A stretch of 64,000 nt of DNA from assembly GCA_012798065.1 (NCBI GenBank), contig JAAZNW010000001.1, positions 1 through 64,000 of the forward strand. Reading direction: 5' to 3'. Position 1 is the stretch's first letter. Each line of letters starts with the position of its first letter. Origin of the DNA: Chloroflexota bacterium. GTDB taxonomy: Bacteria; Chloroflexota; Anaerolineae; Anaerolineales; Anaerolineaceae. The notes under the pieces are model-generated. The model had not been told where the DNA came from and did not search any database. It saw only the letters and a program-made list of their open reading frames with translations. The position numbers were made by a program, and so were the translations under genes. Shown here in pieces: positions 10,499-21,449 of this stretch.

Positions 10499-10605
10499 GG
10501 GATTCCTCCTGTGGGATGAGATGCAAATGATTACCCACTATTGTACCTTATTCGATTACCAATCTTTTTGGACCGTCGTGACAGAGGTGTGAAAACAAGC
10601 CGGGG

Positions 10606-11862
10606 TTATCTTGGATTGTTGGCGCATTCGAAAAGAACTTTTTCCATACGCGCGGCGATATCGCGACGGTTGAAATGCTCCACCACGTAAGCGCGGCCAT
10701 TTAACCCCATTTTCTTTCCCTTGTCTGGTGCGGATGAGAGCCTTATGACTGCGTCCGCGAGCGCGGCAGGGTCTCCCGGAGGGACAAAAATACCTGCGTG
10801 GGCTTCTTCGATCACCTCGCGAATCACGCCATCAATGGCGCATAAAACCGGGCGACCAGCAGCGAGGTAATCAAAAACCTTGTTGGGATAGGTGGTTTTA
10901 TACAATTCGATTGGTTTAAGGATCGCCAGGCAGGCATCGGCAGCGGCAAGAACCTTTTTCATTTCCGTTTTCGCCACTGATGGGACGAAGATGACATTCT
11001 GTAAACCAAGGTCATGGGCGAGCTGTTGTAAGGCGGCTTTTTCTTTTCCGTCACCCACCAGCACGTAAACAATTCGGCTGTCTTGCGCAGTAAGCTGCGC
11101 TACCTTCAGCACTGTGCCCAGGTCGTTAGATAACCCATGCGCGCCGGAATAAAGGACAATGAAAGCGTGCTCCAGCTTCAGCTGCTGGCGAAACTCACTG
11201 CCGTTGTCTTCAGGGTCGAACATGGCTGGGTCAACGCCGTTGGGTATCAGAACAGGGTTGCTACCTCCTCGGCTTGTGATATGAGGGATAAACCCTGGTG
11301 AATTGACCACCAGTGTGTCCGCGTGATGGTAAAGGAAGCGCTCAAGCCAGTTAGACAGGCGAATGATCAGCGGGTTGCGAATGACCTTCATCGCCACCGC
11401 GAACGCTGGCCAGAGGTCACGCACTTCGAAAAGGAATTTTCTGCCTTTCAGCCGGGCCAACAGCCAGGCGGTCCATCCCTGAAAAATGGGAGGGGAGGTT
11501 CCCCAAACGACATCCACATTTTTTACGCCAAGACCAATACAAAAGGATGAAAACATGAAACTGACGAAGCTGATCAGGCGGTGGAAGAAACTGCGATGCA
11601 GCGCTGGATAGGTGTAAGCGCGCAAAATTTCGATGCCTGGTTCCGGGTTTTCCCGTGTAACCCAGCGCTGCCTGGCCTGACTGGCTTTGCCGGTGAGGTA
11701 GCTCACCGGACTGGTGATGATCGTGACGCGATGACCTTTTTCGGCGAAAAATTTGGCCATCTCGTAATGCCGGGTTCCACCTGGCTCATCCAAAGCGGCA
11801 AGAGCCTGGTGGATCAGGAGGATGTGCATCGAGCTTATCTTCTCCTGCTTATCGTTCTGCAT
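10606..11862 (-). CDS. Glycosyltransferase family 4 (WbuB-like)
   Basis: GGTRHYEMAKFFAEKGHRVTIITS, VIPNGVD, KVFDYLAAGRPVLC motifs. Confidence 0.88.
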   Translation of the reverse strand: MQNDKQEKISSMHILLIHQALAALDEPGGTRHYEMAKFFAEKGHRVTIITSPVSYLTGKASQARQRWVTRENPEPGIEILRAYTYPALHRSFFHRLISFVSFMFSSFCIGLGVKNVDVVWGTSPPIFQGWTAWLLARLKGRKFLFEVRDLWPAFAVAMKVIRNPLIIRLSNWLERFLYHHADTLVVNSPGFIPHITSRGGSNPVLIPNGVDPAMFDPEDNGSEFRQQLKLEHAFIVLYSGAHGLSNDLGTVLKVAQLTAQDSRIVYVLVGDGKEKAALQQLAHDLGLQNVIFVPSVAKTEMKKVLAAADACLAILKPIELYKTTYPNKVFDYLAAGRPVLCAIDGVIREVIEEAHAGIFVPPGDPAALADAVIRLSSAPDKGKKMGLNGRAYVVEHFNRRDIAARMEKVLFECANNPR

Positions 11863-13794
11863 CTGAGATTTCCCATCTTGTGATCAGTTCAATCGACCTG
11901 GTTGAATTGTAGACCAGCGAGAAAGAAAGCGCCGGGTGTTTTTCAGAATAAGTGTCCGATTCCCATCCCAAACGGATGTCCGCACGCGTGCCAACGAGCG
12001 TATGACCCGCGCGGACAAGCGAGACATCCTTTGGCTCGAGCGCTTCAATGGGCGCCATCTGTCGCGCGTTGATGATCAACCTGAGCGTGAACGGCTGCCC
12101 ATGTAAGACAAGCGTCTGGTCTTTTAATTGCCAGTTCCAATCCGGCAACAGCCAGTGCAGGCAGTACTCCACGAGTTGGACATTTTCGCCCTTTTTTAGC
12201 AGACGATCGGTCACGAGAAAGCCTGACCCGTGAATGGATTGCAGGGTTCTCTGATGGGTGATGCCAAACCGGCGGTAGCCATTATGGTTTGCAGTGATGT
12301 AGCCCTCCTGGTTGTGTTCCAACCATCTGGCTTGCGCCTGTTCCAACCATAAAAAACGGCTCATTCTTTGCATCTGGTCTTGGTGGTTGACCGTTATCGT
12401 GTTGTGCACGCTGGTGGTATCCAGCGCATTTTGCCACGGCGGCGGCAGGTTATAGGAATAGGTGCCGGCATCGCGCGCGATGTTGTGCCCATCCCACCAG
12501 AGGTCGACGTGCAACTGGTCGGCGTGGGCGGGACGGCTGCGGAAACGCACGCCGCGCAAAGTCCCCCAGCCTGTGCCTTTTCCGACCCGGCGCACTGCCG
12601 GCGAAGAGTGAAAATCCAGGGAAGGTTGGGCGGGTTTTACTGTTAGACCCAGCCAGTTGGCCAGCTCATCCCAGAGACCTGCTGGAAGGCAAGGCTCACC
12701 GAGAAATGCAATGGCAGCGGCCTGGGCAGTAGGGCGGTAATCCCGGAATTCATCGCAGCCGAAAGGCAACAGCAACGTACCGTCATTATGCCCCAGGTTG
12801 GGCAGCCGGCCGCTGAGCGGGTCAAGCTGGGCGAGCATCCAACGGCTGGCGGCAGCCAGTTTACGCATTACAGCCGGCGGCAGCTCTCTGTTTTGCTGAC
12901 GCATCCGCGCGTGGTAGAGCAACGACAGCTGCAGCATTAAACGGTGATAATTGGCGCTGTGTTGAGCATAGGTGCCATCCTCTTCCACCTGCCGCAGCAA
13001 GGCGTGATTAAAATAACTTTCGCCCTGGCGGCTCCATTCCCGCGCCCTGGGATGCAGATTGGCGAGGAAATCGCCCGCCAGCATCAAGCAAAGGGACTCG
13101 CTCAAGATATGATTGTTGTGCTGAGATCTGGCGTAGTTCAGGGTGGGCAGAATACGCTCCACATGATGAACTATCGCTGTGGTGAGTCTTTCCAACCGTT
13201 GCGAGGTTGAAAAAGACGAAGAGTGGAAGGCGGAGATTGCGATGATCCACATCATCGCCCGCATGCCAACCTCTTGGGCGGATACCCAGTTAGGACCGGC
13301 GTTCACCGTGTTGTTGAGGTTGAACTCGTCAAATTTTTGCCAGAAGAGCTCAGCCGCAGATTCCTGCGCTTTACCGCGGTAGACGCCCGCCAGGGTCAGG
13401 CTCCAAAAAAACGCGCCGGTTCCCACACCATCTTGATATCGTCAAAGCGCTCCTCGTTCACGTCGATCCAGTGGACACTGGATTGCGAAGGAGGTTCAAG
13501 GTGGAGAATTTGCGAGGTCGCGTAGAACGGGCGGTAATATCCGTCTTTGAGAAGGCGCGCTTCTTCAATCATCAACCTTGCGGAAAACTTACCGGAGAGA
13601 CGCTCCCAACAGGAGCGCCAGCAAAATTCAGGCGCTGCAGATACTAAAAATTGTTCGGGCGCGGGCAAACCGCCGAGAGGAGTGAGTTTGCGCGTGTACC
13701 CACTGCGCAACTGCGCCTGGTAGAGCGAATAACTGACCAGGTCAGCCACCCCGAGTTCTTTTATCAGCAGGAAAAGTTTACGCAGTTGATTCAA
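11849..13794 (-). pseudogene. Heparinase II/III family protein, split by a -1 frameshift at a 7-T run (ORFs 13396..13794 and 11849..13426)
   Basis: Upstream ORF ends ...DDIKMVWEPARFFGA*, downstream frame continues ...FFWSLTLAGVYRGK...GPNWVSAQEVGMRAMMW as in heparinase II/III proteins; minus-strand T run at 13405-13411. Could be authentic PRF or sequencing error rather than a pseudogene. Confidence 0.75.
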
Positions 13795-13819
13795 CTCGAT
13801 TCGTCCGCTTTAAGGCGGC

Positions 13820-15970
13820 TCAAACCTTCATTTCAGTGGCAGTGCGCAGCGCTTGAAGCGCTGCGAAGCTTGCCCGCGAGGTGTTGAGTAACTCATCATA
13901 AGGAATGGGAGGAGTACCACCCTTTTTAACCGCTGCCAGGAAAGCAGCCCAGGATTGCGCGTGACCTTTGTCCTGGCGCAGAACGGAGCGTGATGTCTTT
14001 CGTTCATTTTCTGAAACCAGCGCAAGCGAACGGAAATCTTCCAATACGCCAATCTTGCCGCTGGAAAACACCTCGATCCTCTCCTTGGGAAAGTTCTTGT
14101 TGCCGTTCGCCAGGTAAGCCACTGTGCCGATTGAGCCATCCGCGTAACGAAAGGTCAGCTGCACGTTGTCTTGCCGGTACTTCGCTTGATCTGCCAATGC
14201 CGCCGCGCTCACCGATACAGGTACAGCGCCAATTAGAAAGGTGAGCAGATCGATGAAATGGCAGGCTTCGCCGATGATACGCCCGCCGCCCTGCTCTGGG
14301 TCATGCAACCAATGATTCAATGGCAGAAAGCCCGCGTTTACCCGGTAATGGGCATATAAAGGCTCCGTCCGCTGAGCGATGAAGTTTTTAAGAGTGAGGG
14401 TCAACGGGGCAAAACGGCGGTTATAACCCACGCTGAGGAGTGGAGCGTCTGCCCTGGCGAGTTCTGCTTCGATCTCTGAAAGTTCTTCAGCGTTCAATGC
14501 CAGCGGTTTCTCGCAATACACAGCTTTGTGATGGCGTAACGCGCTCAACACCTGGCGGGCGTGATGTTGATGCCGTGTGAGCAACACTACCGTGTTGATA
14601 TCCGCGCTGTCCAGAATCTCCTCTTCTGAGGTTGTGGCAAATTCGAAACCGAACTTTCTGGCAGCCTGTTGGGCGCTCATACCCGAAGCAGTGGCAATGC
14701 CCACCAGTTGCGCTCCGGGGGTTTTTTTGATCACCGGCAGAAAAACCGCCTGGGCGTAATTTCCCGCGCCCAACACGCCGAGCTTGATGGCGGCAGGCAC
14801 GTTGGCGGCTGACGGCGTAACCAGCACTTTCTGCTGGTTGCTGAAGTCTTCTTTTACCGGGTATGTGAGGAGAACGCCCATGAAAGGCTCTGATCGTTTG
14901 CCAGAGATGAGGTCATAAGCGCTGACAGCGTCTTCGATAGGTATGCGGTGAGAAATAAGAGGGCGCACGTCCACCTTGCCAGTGTGCATCAGGTCAATGA
15001 ACGCCTGTAAATTTCGTCCTTCTGTCCAGCGCACATAGCCTGGCGGATAATCGATTCCTCCTTCTTCGTAGACAGGGTCATACCTGCCAGGCCCGTAAGA
15101 GCGGGATATCTTAAAAACCAGTTCTTTTTCATAGTAGCGTTTTCGCGGGATTTGCATCCCCACGGCGCCAACAGCCACCACTGTACCGCGGTCACGAGCG
15201 ATATCCCCTGCCAGTTCAACTGGGTCCTGCGAAGGCGTATCCGCGCAGATCAACACGTGGTCAAAACCGAGCCCGTTGGTCACGCCGGCGGCCAGGTTCG
15301 CGCATTGTTGTCGTTGGGCGGCGGAGAAACCCAGCGCTTGCGCCAGGCTGACCCGCTCCTCGCTGAGATCGATACCAAACACGAGGCAGCCTGCGGCTCG
15401 CGCAATTTGGGCGGAGAGCAAACCTAACAGACCTAAACCGATGACACAAACACTTTCTCCCAATTGGGGAGAAGCCAGGTGGAAGCCATGCAGCGCGATC
15501 GCGCCAAGAGTGGTGAAGGCGGCAGATTCGAAATCTACATTTTGCGGCAGGCGCGCTGCCAGGTTCACCGGGACGAGCGCATACTCCGCGTGCACGGCAT
15601 AACCACCACCTGCGCAGGCCACCCGATCGCCGGCTTTAAAATCCAGCGCATCTTCACCCGCCTTGACAACTATCCCTGACGAGGAGTATCCCAACGGCAT
15701 TGGCTGATCAAGTTTATTGAAAGCCGCTTCTACTGTGGGAAAGAGTCCTTCGCGCATGGCTTTTTGAACCACCTGCTTAACCAGGTCTGGTCGAGAGGTA
15801 GCTTTACCAACCAGGTTTTTTGAGGCAAAATCGACGACCATACGCTCTGTTCCCGCAGAAACGAGAGAACAGGCGGTTTGCACCAGCACCATGCCGCGCC
15901 TGACGGCGGGAACAGGCACTTCTTCGACAACCGTTTTTCCATTGTTTAAGTACTGAAGTATCTGTTTCAT
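13820..15970 (-). CDS. Bi-domain oxidoreductase: zinc-type alcohol dehydrogenase + Gfo/Idh/MocA
   Basis: MDR-type GLGLLGLLSAQIARAAG; C-terminal LGVLGAGNYAQAVFLPVI and YCEKPLALN. Confidence 0.88.
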   Translation of the reverse strand: MKQILQYLNNGKTVVEEVPVPAVRRGMVLVQTACSLVSAGTERMVVDFASKNLVGKATSRPDLVKQVVQKAMREGLFPTVEAAFNKLDQPMPLGYSSSGIVVKAGEDALDFKAGDRVACAGGGYAVHAEYALVPVNLAARLPQNVDFESAAFTTLGAIALHGFHLASPQLGESVCVIGLGLLGLLSAQIARAAGCLVFGIDLSEERVSLAQALGFSAAQRQQCANLAAGVTNGLGFDHVLICADTPSQDPVELAGDIARDRGTVVAVGAVGMQIPRKRYYEKELVFKISRSYGPGRYDPVYEEGGIDYPPGYVRWTEGRNLQAFIDLMHTGKVDVRPLISHRIPIEDAVSAYDLISGKRSEPFMGVLLTYPVKEDFSNQQKVLVTPSAANVPAAIKLGVLGAGNYAQAVFLPVIKKTPGAQLVGIATASGMSAQQAARKFGFEFATTSEEEILDSADINTVVLLTRHQHHARQVLSALRHHKAVYCEKPLALNAEELSEIEAELARADAPLLSVGYNRRFAPLTLTLKNFIAQRTEPLYAHYRVNAGFLPLNHWLHDPEQGGGRIIGEACHFIDLLTFLIGAVPVSVSAAALADQAKYRQDNVQLTFRYADGSIGTVAYLANGNKNFPKERIEVFSSGKIGVLEDFRSLALVSENERKTSRSVLRQDKGHAQSWAAFLAAVKKGGTPPIPYDELLNTSRASFAALQALRTATEMKV

Positions 15971-16105
15971 GGTTTCTCCTATATCAGATTATATTCGATT
16001 ATCTGCAGCGTTGACCTTCTCCCTCATTCGCCTTTTTGAAACATGCAGAATGGCATGGAAAGTGCATTAAAAACCCTTACAGCTCGTGCAAGGTCGGAGG
16101 AAGGT

Positions 16106-16771
16106 ATGTTGAAAAAGATACTGTGGATATTAATGCTGCTTATCATGACCGCCTGCACCATCCTGTTTAAAGATGGTGTGAATATTGTATTGGGTGAGCT
16201 CACACCTACCATGGTCGCTACATCAACCCCGGTGGATATTGGCGTGGAAATTACACCCACCGAGACGGTTGAACCAACAATGGAACCAACGGCTACTGAA
16301 GAACCAGTTAATCTGCCTTCACCGACAATAGTAACAACGGCTGAACCAGAACCCACCCCCACGCCTGAAGCAACGGCTACCCCTTTTGTCGCGGTTTACG
16401 AAGTGCAAAAGGGCTCTCCAGCCTACCTGGATAATTTCGCTCATCTCTCCGATGGGTGCGCTTGGCAGGGGATCGCGGGTCAGGTGTTCAACAGTAAAAA
16501 GGAGCCGGTTACAAACCTGGTTGTGAAGGTCAGCGGTGAATGGAATGGAAAGAAGATTGCCAGTGTTGGTGTTACAGGAATGGTCGCCGGCCTGCCTTAC
16601 GGTCCGGGCAGTTATGAGATTGTGCTGGGAGACAAGGCGGTCAATTCAAACGCCACCCTGTACGTGCAGCTTTTTGATGAAGGGCAAAAACCATTAACCG
16701 AACCGATTGCTGTTTCAACTCAGGCGGATTGCCAAAAAAACCTGGTGATCTTAAATTTTGTGAAGAAATAA
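16106..16771 (+). CDS. Hypothetical lipoprotein with Thr/Pro/Glu-rich linker
   Basis: ATG 16106 preceded by ggaggaaggt; lipobox ILMLLIMTAC; TPTE-rich linker. Confidence 0.65.
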   Translation: MLKKILWILMLLIMTACTILFKDGVNIVLGELTPTMVATSTPVDIGVEITPTETVEPTMEPTATEEPVNLPSPTIVTTAEPEPTPTPEATATPFVAVYEVQKGSPAYLDNFAHLSDGCAWQGIAGQVFNSKKEPVTNLVVKVSGEWNGKKIASVGVTGMVAGLPYGPGSYEIVLGDKAVNSNATLYVQLFDEGQKPLTEPIAVSTQADCQKNLVILNFVKK

Positions 16772-16843
16772 TACGAAAGCGCGCATTGAGCGCAGGCCCC
16801 AGGTGATGCCACGCGTGTTCTGTGGCAGTGTATAATTCAGCCA

Positions 16844-17659
16844 ATGGCAGAGCAAAATCAAGAGACCAGCAAAGACCTGCTGCTGAGTGATGTTTTCATA
16901 AGGGCAGCGCGTTATTGGTGGCTTGTGACCATCCTGATGATAGCCGGGGGGGTAGCAGGTCTGCTGATTGCGCTTTTACAGAAACCGCTCTATGAATCCA
17001 CTTCCCAGGTCACCACGGTGATCGATTTCGCATATGCCAACCGCCTGAAAGATTACGAAGAGGATTTTCTTCTCTCTGCCATTGGAGATATTATCACCTC
17101 AGACGAGGTGATCCAAGCAACTGCCACCGCTGCTGTTACACTTGGCCTGTTCACGAACCCGGACGAAGTAACCAGGGGAATGACGGCTTCAAGGCAGGGT
17201 TACCGTTGGCAATTAAGCACTCGCTTCAACGACGCGCATGCCTCCCAAAAAGTGAACCAGCTATGGCTGGATTCCTCGATGCGGGCGCTTGAAAATCTCC
17301 GCCAGCAGTCCATCAAAGCGCTGGCGCAGATAAACACAGAAGCGCAGGTGCAAGCCTGTTTTCAACAGTCTGTTGTCCTCGAGCCCGTTTCTTCTTATTG
17401 CACTGTTGATGAAATACGCGCGCTGCTCACCCAGTCAGAAAGTACAAACAATGCCACCTCGTCGCTTTCATTACTGAACAGGCTGCTAATCTCTCGTATT
17501 AGCTTTCAGGCAACGCGCGAGGCTGAGCTGCCTGACCAACCGGTTCACATTGGGTTGAACACCGCTACACTCGCTGGTGCGGCTATTGGGCTGCTTACCG
17601 CGATCATCCTGTTCGTTTTGGGTTACCCGCGAGTTCTTCGCGCAGGCTGCCAGAAATGA
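16844..17659 (+). CDS. Wzz/chain-length determinant-like polysaccharide biosynthesis protein
   Basis: Two terminal TM segments and PLYESTSQVT motif typical of Wzz N-termini. Confidence 0.75.
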   Translation: MAEQNQETSKDLLLSDVFIRAARYWWLVTILMIAGGVAGLLIALLQKPLYESTSQVTTVIDFAYANRLKDYEEDFLLSAIGDIITSDEVIQATATAAVTLGLFTNPDEVTRGMTASRQGYRWQLSTRFNDAHASQKVNQLWLDSSMRALENLRQQSIKALAQINTEAQVQACFQQSVVLEPVSSYCTVDEIRALLTQSESTNNATSSLSLLNRLLISRISFQATREAELPDQPVHIGLNTATLAGAAIGLLTAIILFVLGYPRVLRAGCQK

Positions 17660-19104
17660 GTTCCCGGTTCTGGTTAAAGAGTACCTGGTATTGTTGGGTG
17701 TTGCTGGTGATCACCCTGCCCATCACTACTTTTCCAGTGGTGATGAAATTGACTGGCTCCGCTTCAGTCGCACCGGCGGCGTTACTGCCATTAATTCCCC
17801 TGGTGCTGTTCTTTTTGCCTGTATATTTTTGGCAGAAAAAGGCTTTGCCTGTTCAGTCGAAAACGGTGCTGTTGTTCTTCCTGTTCGCGATGTTCACTAT
17901 CGCGCTGGCTTTTCTGCGGCCATTACCTCTCTATAAGGCGCAATCGCCGCTTGCAGCGGGGATGAAGGGCGTAGTGACCTTGTTGTTGGGATTTCTTTTT
18001 TACCTGGTTGCAGTCAGCGTTCCCAGTTCGCCTGAAAAAATTGACAAGACCCTGCGCCTGGTCAATTGGAGCGGGCTGGTGGTGGTGTTGTGGTCCATTC
18101 TTCAGATTGTTCTGGAACCCTTGTTCCCCGCTTCCAAAGTTGCCCTTAATCAGATTCAGTCTTTCATTTCACCTACCAGGCTGCTGGATGACCGCATGCA
18201 GGGTTTTGCTTCTGAGCCTTCTTGGCTGGCCCATATGCTCAACCTGGTTTTTCTGGCCTACTGGCTTGCTGCCAGTTACAATCGCACCAGCGTTCACCTG
18301 TTCAGGATCTGGAGGTTTTCTTTTGAAAACCTGCTGGCGCTGCTGGGCATTGTGGCGCTCGCGGGGACGCTCTCGCGTGGCGGAATTTTAGCTTTTCTCC
18401 TGGTGCTGGCAGTGATCTTTGTATTGTTGAATATCAGGATGGTCAAGTCGCTGATACGAAAGTGGGGTCAACCCAAAAACGGTTTCAGAATCGCTGGCAT
18501 CACACTGGGCCTGGTTCTGGTCTACCTGTCATTAATCGCTGCTGCCTTATGGGGATGGAGCCGGTTGGACGCCAGGATGGAGAAAGTTTTTCTCTTATCG
18601 ACCAAAGGCGAAAACCCACTCATCGAATACGCGGACAATCTACGTTTCGGGGAGCGGGTGATTTACTGGCAAACCGGCTGGAATATTTTTAACGACCATC
18701 CCCTCATCGGTGTTGGGGTTGGTTTTTCGGGGTTTTACTTCCCGGAATATCTACCGGATGCGGGGTGGGGGTTGAGTGAAACTCGCAAATTAATGTTCCG
18801 GTCTGAAGGCTTGTTGAACATAAAAAACCTGTGGTCGCGGCTGCTGGCTGAGACGGGAATCATTGGTTTCGCATTGTTCCTCACTTTTCTGGTGCTCTTT
18901 GCCTTCACCTCTCTGGAAATGGTCGTAAAGGGTGATGGGAGACGAAAAACATTGGGTTTTATGGGGTTTTTCATGCTGGCTGCCTTGGTAATTGAAGAAT
19001 TTAGCGTGGACAGTTTCGCGCTGCCCTATTTATGGTTCAGTATGGGGTTGGTCACCGCGGGTTGGCGTTGGTACACTTTTAAGAATGGTGGAGAACATGG
19101 ATAA
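17656..19104 (+). CDS. O-antigen ligase/Wzy-like membrane protein
   Basis: Multi-TM; SRGGILAFL and HPLIGVGVGF motifs. Confidence 0.8.
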   Translation: MSSRFWLKSTWYCWVLLVITLPITTFPVVMKLTGSASVAPAALLPLIPLVLFFLPVYFWQKKALPVQSKTVLLFFLFAMFTIALAFLRPLPLYKAQSPLAAGMKGVVTLLLGFLFYLVAVSVPSSPEKIDKTLRLVNWSGLVVVLWSILQIVLEPLFPASKVALNQIQSFISPTRLLDDRMQGFASEPSWLAHMLNLVFLAYWLAASYNRTSVHLFRIWRFSFENLLALLGIVALAGTLSRGGILAFLLVLAVIFVLLNIRMVKSLIRKWGQPKNGFRIAGITLGLVLVYLSLIAAALWGWSRLDARMEKVFLLSTKGENPLIEYADNLRFGERVIYWQTGWNIFNDHPLIGVGVGFSGFYFPEYLPDAGWGLSETRKLMFRSEGLLNIKNLWSRLLAETGIIGFALFLTFLVLFAFTSLEMVVKGDGRRKTLGFMGFFMLAALVIEEFSVDSFALPYLWFSMGLVTAGWRWYTFKNGGEHG

Positions 19105-21130
19105 ATCTGAAAAGTTGGTTTTACTGGTTTTTCTGGTCATATTAGTCTCGGCTTGCTGCCTGCTGGTGGCTTGCGGCGGGATGGCTCTTCTGTTATCAAG
19201 CGTATCGGGATTCCTTTCTCCGACAGCAGACACGGTTACATTCGCGGATGGTACGCCAACGCCGGGTAGCCCCAGCTCAGTAATACAACCTTCGCCAATG
19301 GCGACAAAATTATCTTCTGAGGATTTTGAGAGGATCTACCACACGCTCTCCACGCTGGAAAACACCTTCATCCCAAGCGCTGATTTAATTTACCTGGCTG
19401 AACGCTTTGAAGGCAAAAAAGGCATTCCCCGGCAGTTGACCACACCCCCGGTGGCTTACGAAGTGGGAGACCGGCTGGATTTTTACAAGATCAACACAGA
19501 TACCAACGTCTCCAGTGTTACCACTGCCGTGTTGCGCTATGCTTCAGACACATTATATTTCTGGGTTGAAGAGGGTGTAAAAATTGACCAGAAAGAATTG
19601 CAGAAAACGCTCGACGTCTTTGAAAGCAAGATCTACCCAACCAACCAGGAATTTTTTGGAACAGAATGGATCCCGGGGGTTGATAACGACCCGCGCCTTT
19701 ACATTTTATACGCCGGAGATTTAGGTTATTCCCTGGCAGGCTACAACGCATCTTCGGATGGCGTACTGCCACTGGCGTACAAGAATTCGAATGCGCATGA
19801 AATGTTTTATATCAATTCGGATGTTCAAACCCTTTCAGACCCCTACACCCTGAGCGTGATGGCGCATGAATTCCAACATCTGATTCATGGCTATCATGAC
19901 CCTAACGAGGAGTTGTGGATAAATGAAGGCTTCTCGGAACTGGCAACCCTGTTGAATGGGTACAGCGCAGGTGGGTTTGATTATCTCTTTTCCTACGACA
20001 CAGATGTGCAATTGAACGACTGGTCAACAGAATCTGGAAAAAACGATGTGCATTACGGCGCCAGTTTTCTTTATGTCACCTACCTGCTGGACCGATTTGG
20101 AGAAGAGATTACCAAGGAAGTTGTCGCTGACCAGCTTGATGGATTTACAAGTATTGATCATGTTCTGGCGAAAAATGGTTTGACCGACCCAGATACGGGG
20201 AAGATTATCAACGCTGATGACTTCTTTGTGGATTGGACAATCGCGAACCTGATGAATGATACCTGGTTCGACGATGGTCGGTACGCCTATCGTATTTACG
20301 CATCCGCCCCCACAGCCAGCATCACAGAAACGCTTACCTCCTGTGCTGGTAAACAGCTGGATCGGACGGTGAAACAATATGTAACAGATTATATTGAACT
20401 TGATTGCCCTGGCGAAGAGATCTCGCTGCAGTTCTCTGGTTCACCAACAGTCCCTGTGCTGCCAATCTCCAGCGGAGAAAACCACTTCATGTGGTCCAAC
20501 CGCGCGGATGGCTCGGTTACCAGGCTGGGCCGGGAGTTTGATCTAACCGGGGTCAGCGCACCTATAACCCTGCGCTATGAAACCTGGTACGACCTGGAGG
20601 TTGATTATGACTATGTGTACCTGTTGGCATCAATTGATGGAGAGAACTGGCAAATAATTTCTACACCGTCCTGCAGCCGGAAGAACGTTTCCGGTAATAA
20701 TTACGGCTGCGGTTACAACGGCTACTCAGGCGGCTGGATCGAGCAAGAAATAGACCTTTCTGCTTACGCGGGGAAAAAGGTTACTTTAAGTTTCGAGTAT
20801 GTGACAGATGAAGCGGTCACTGCGGAAGGATTTTTGCTCGACAATATTCAATTGGATGCGCTCAACTACCAGGCTGATTTTGAGTCAGACGATGGCGGCT
20901 GGCTGCCTGAAGGGTTTGTGAATATCGAAAACCTGATCCCGCAGAGCTTTTTGGTAACCATCCTGGATACATCTGGTAAGTCAAAGATCCAGAAGTACGC
21001 CCTTGACGCCGGGGATGAAATTTCAGTCACCCTACCTCCATTGTCTTCTGGTCAAACGTACGTGGTGATTGTCAGCGGGTCTGCCAGGTTCACCCGGCAA
21101 GAGGCATCCTATAGAATTGACTTACGGTGA
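19097..21130 (+). CDS. Membrane-anchored zinc metallopeptidase (M6/immune inhibitor A-like)
   Basis: MAHEFQHLIHGYHDPNEELWINEGFSEL (HExxH...E); start ATG 19097 with SD ggtggag overlapping the previous stop. Confidence 0.75.
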   Translation: MDKSEKLVLLVFLVILVSACCLLVACGGMALLLSSVSGFLSPTADTVTFADGTPTPGSPSSVIQPSPMATKLSSEDFERIYHTLSTLENTFIPSADLIYLAERFEGKKGIPRQLTTPPVAYEVGDRLDFYKINTDTNVSSVTTAVLRYASDTLYFWVEEGVKIDQKELQKTLDVFESKIYPTNQEFFGTEWIPGVDNDPRLYILYAGDLGYSLAGYNASSDGVLPLAYKNSNAHEMFYINSDVQTLSDPYTLSVMAHEFQHLIHGYHDPNEELWINEGFSELATLLNGYSAGGFDYLFSYDTDVQLNDWSTESGKNDVHYGASFLYVTYLLDRFGEEITKEVVADQLDGFTSIDHVLAKNGLTDPDTGKIINADDFFVDWTIANLMNDTWFDDGRYAYRIYASAPTASITETLTSCAGKQLDRTVKQYVTDYIELDCPGEEISLQFSGSPTVPVLPISSGENHFMWSNRADGSVTRLGREFDLTGVSAPITLRYETWYDLEVDYDYVYLLASIDGENWQIISTPSCSRKNVSGNNYGCGYNGYSGGWIEQEIDLSAYAGKKVTLSFEYVTDEAVTAEGFLLDNIQLDALNYQADFESDDGGWLPEGFVNIENLIPQSFLVTILDTSGKSKIQKYALDAGDEISVTLPPLSSGQTYVVIVSGSARFTRQEASYRIDLR

Positions 21131-21151
21131 AGTATTGCTTTTTTGTGTAAA

Positions 21152-21178
21152 ACCTGGTCGGAAAACAGGTCTGTTTTT
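21152..21178 (+). terminator. Rho-independent terminator
   Basis: ACCTG gtcggaaaa CAGGT followed by ctgttttt. Confidence 0.6.
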
Positions 21179-21449
21179 CTTAAGCCACTGCCCTCTGCCT
21201 GCATGAGGTTTTAACCGTCTCGCCAGGCTTGAGGGCGTGCTTTCTCACTACCCCAGCGGGATGCGGATAAACCTGTGGACAACCTCTGATGGCTTGATGG
21301 TCATAATGCGTAAGAGAAAAAAGGGCAAACTTGCTTTAAAACACCCAGCACTGCATAACGTTTTTTCCCGACAGAAAAAACCTGAGAAATAAGAGGGCGT
21401 GAAAAGTAAAGCAGTTGCTTAAGTTCAAGCAAATGCTTTTGGTTGAAGA

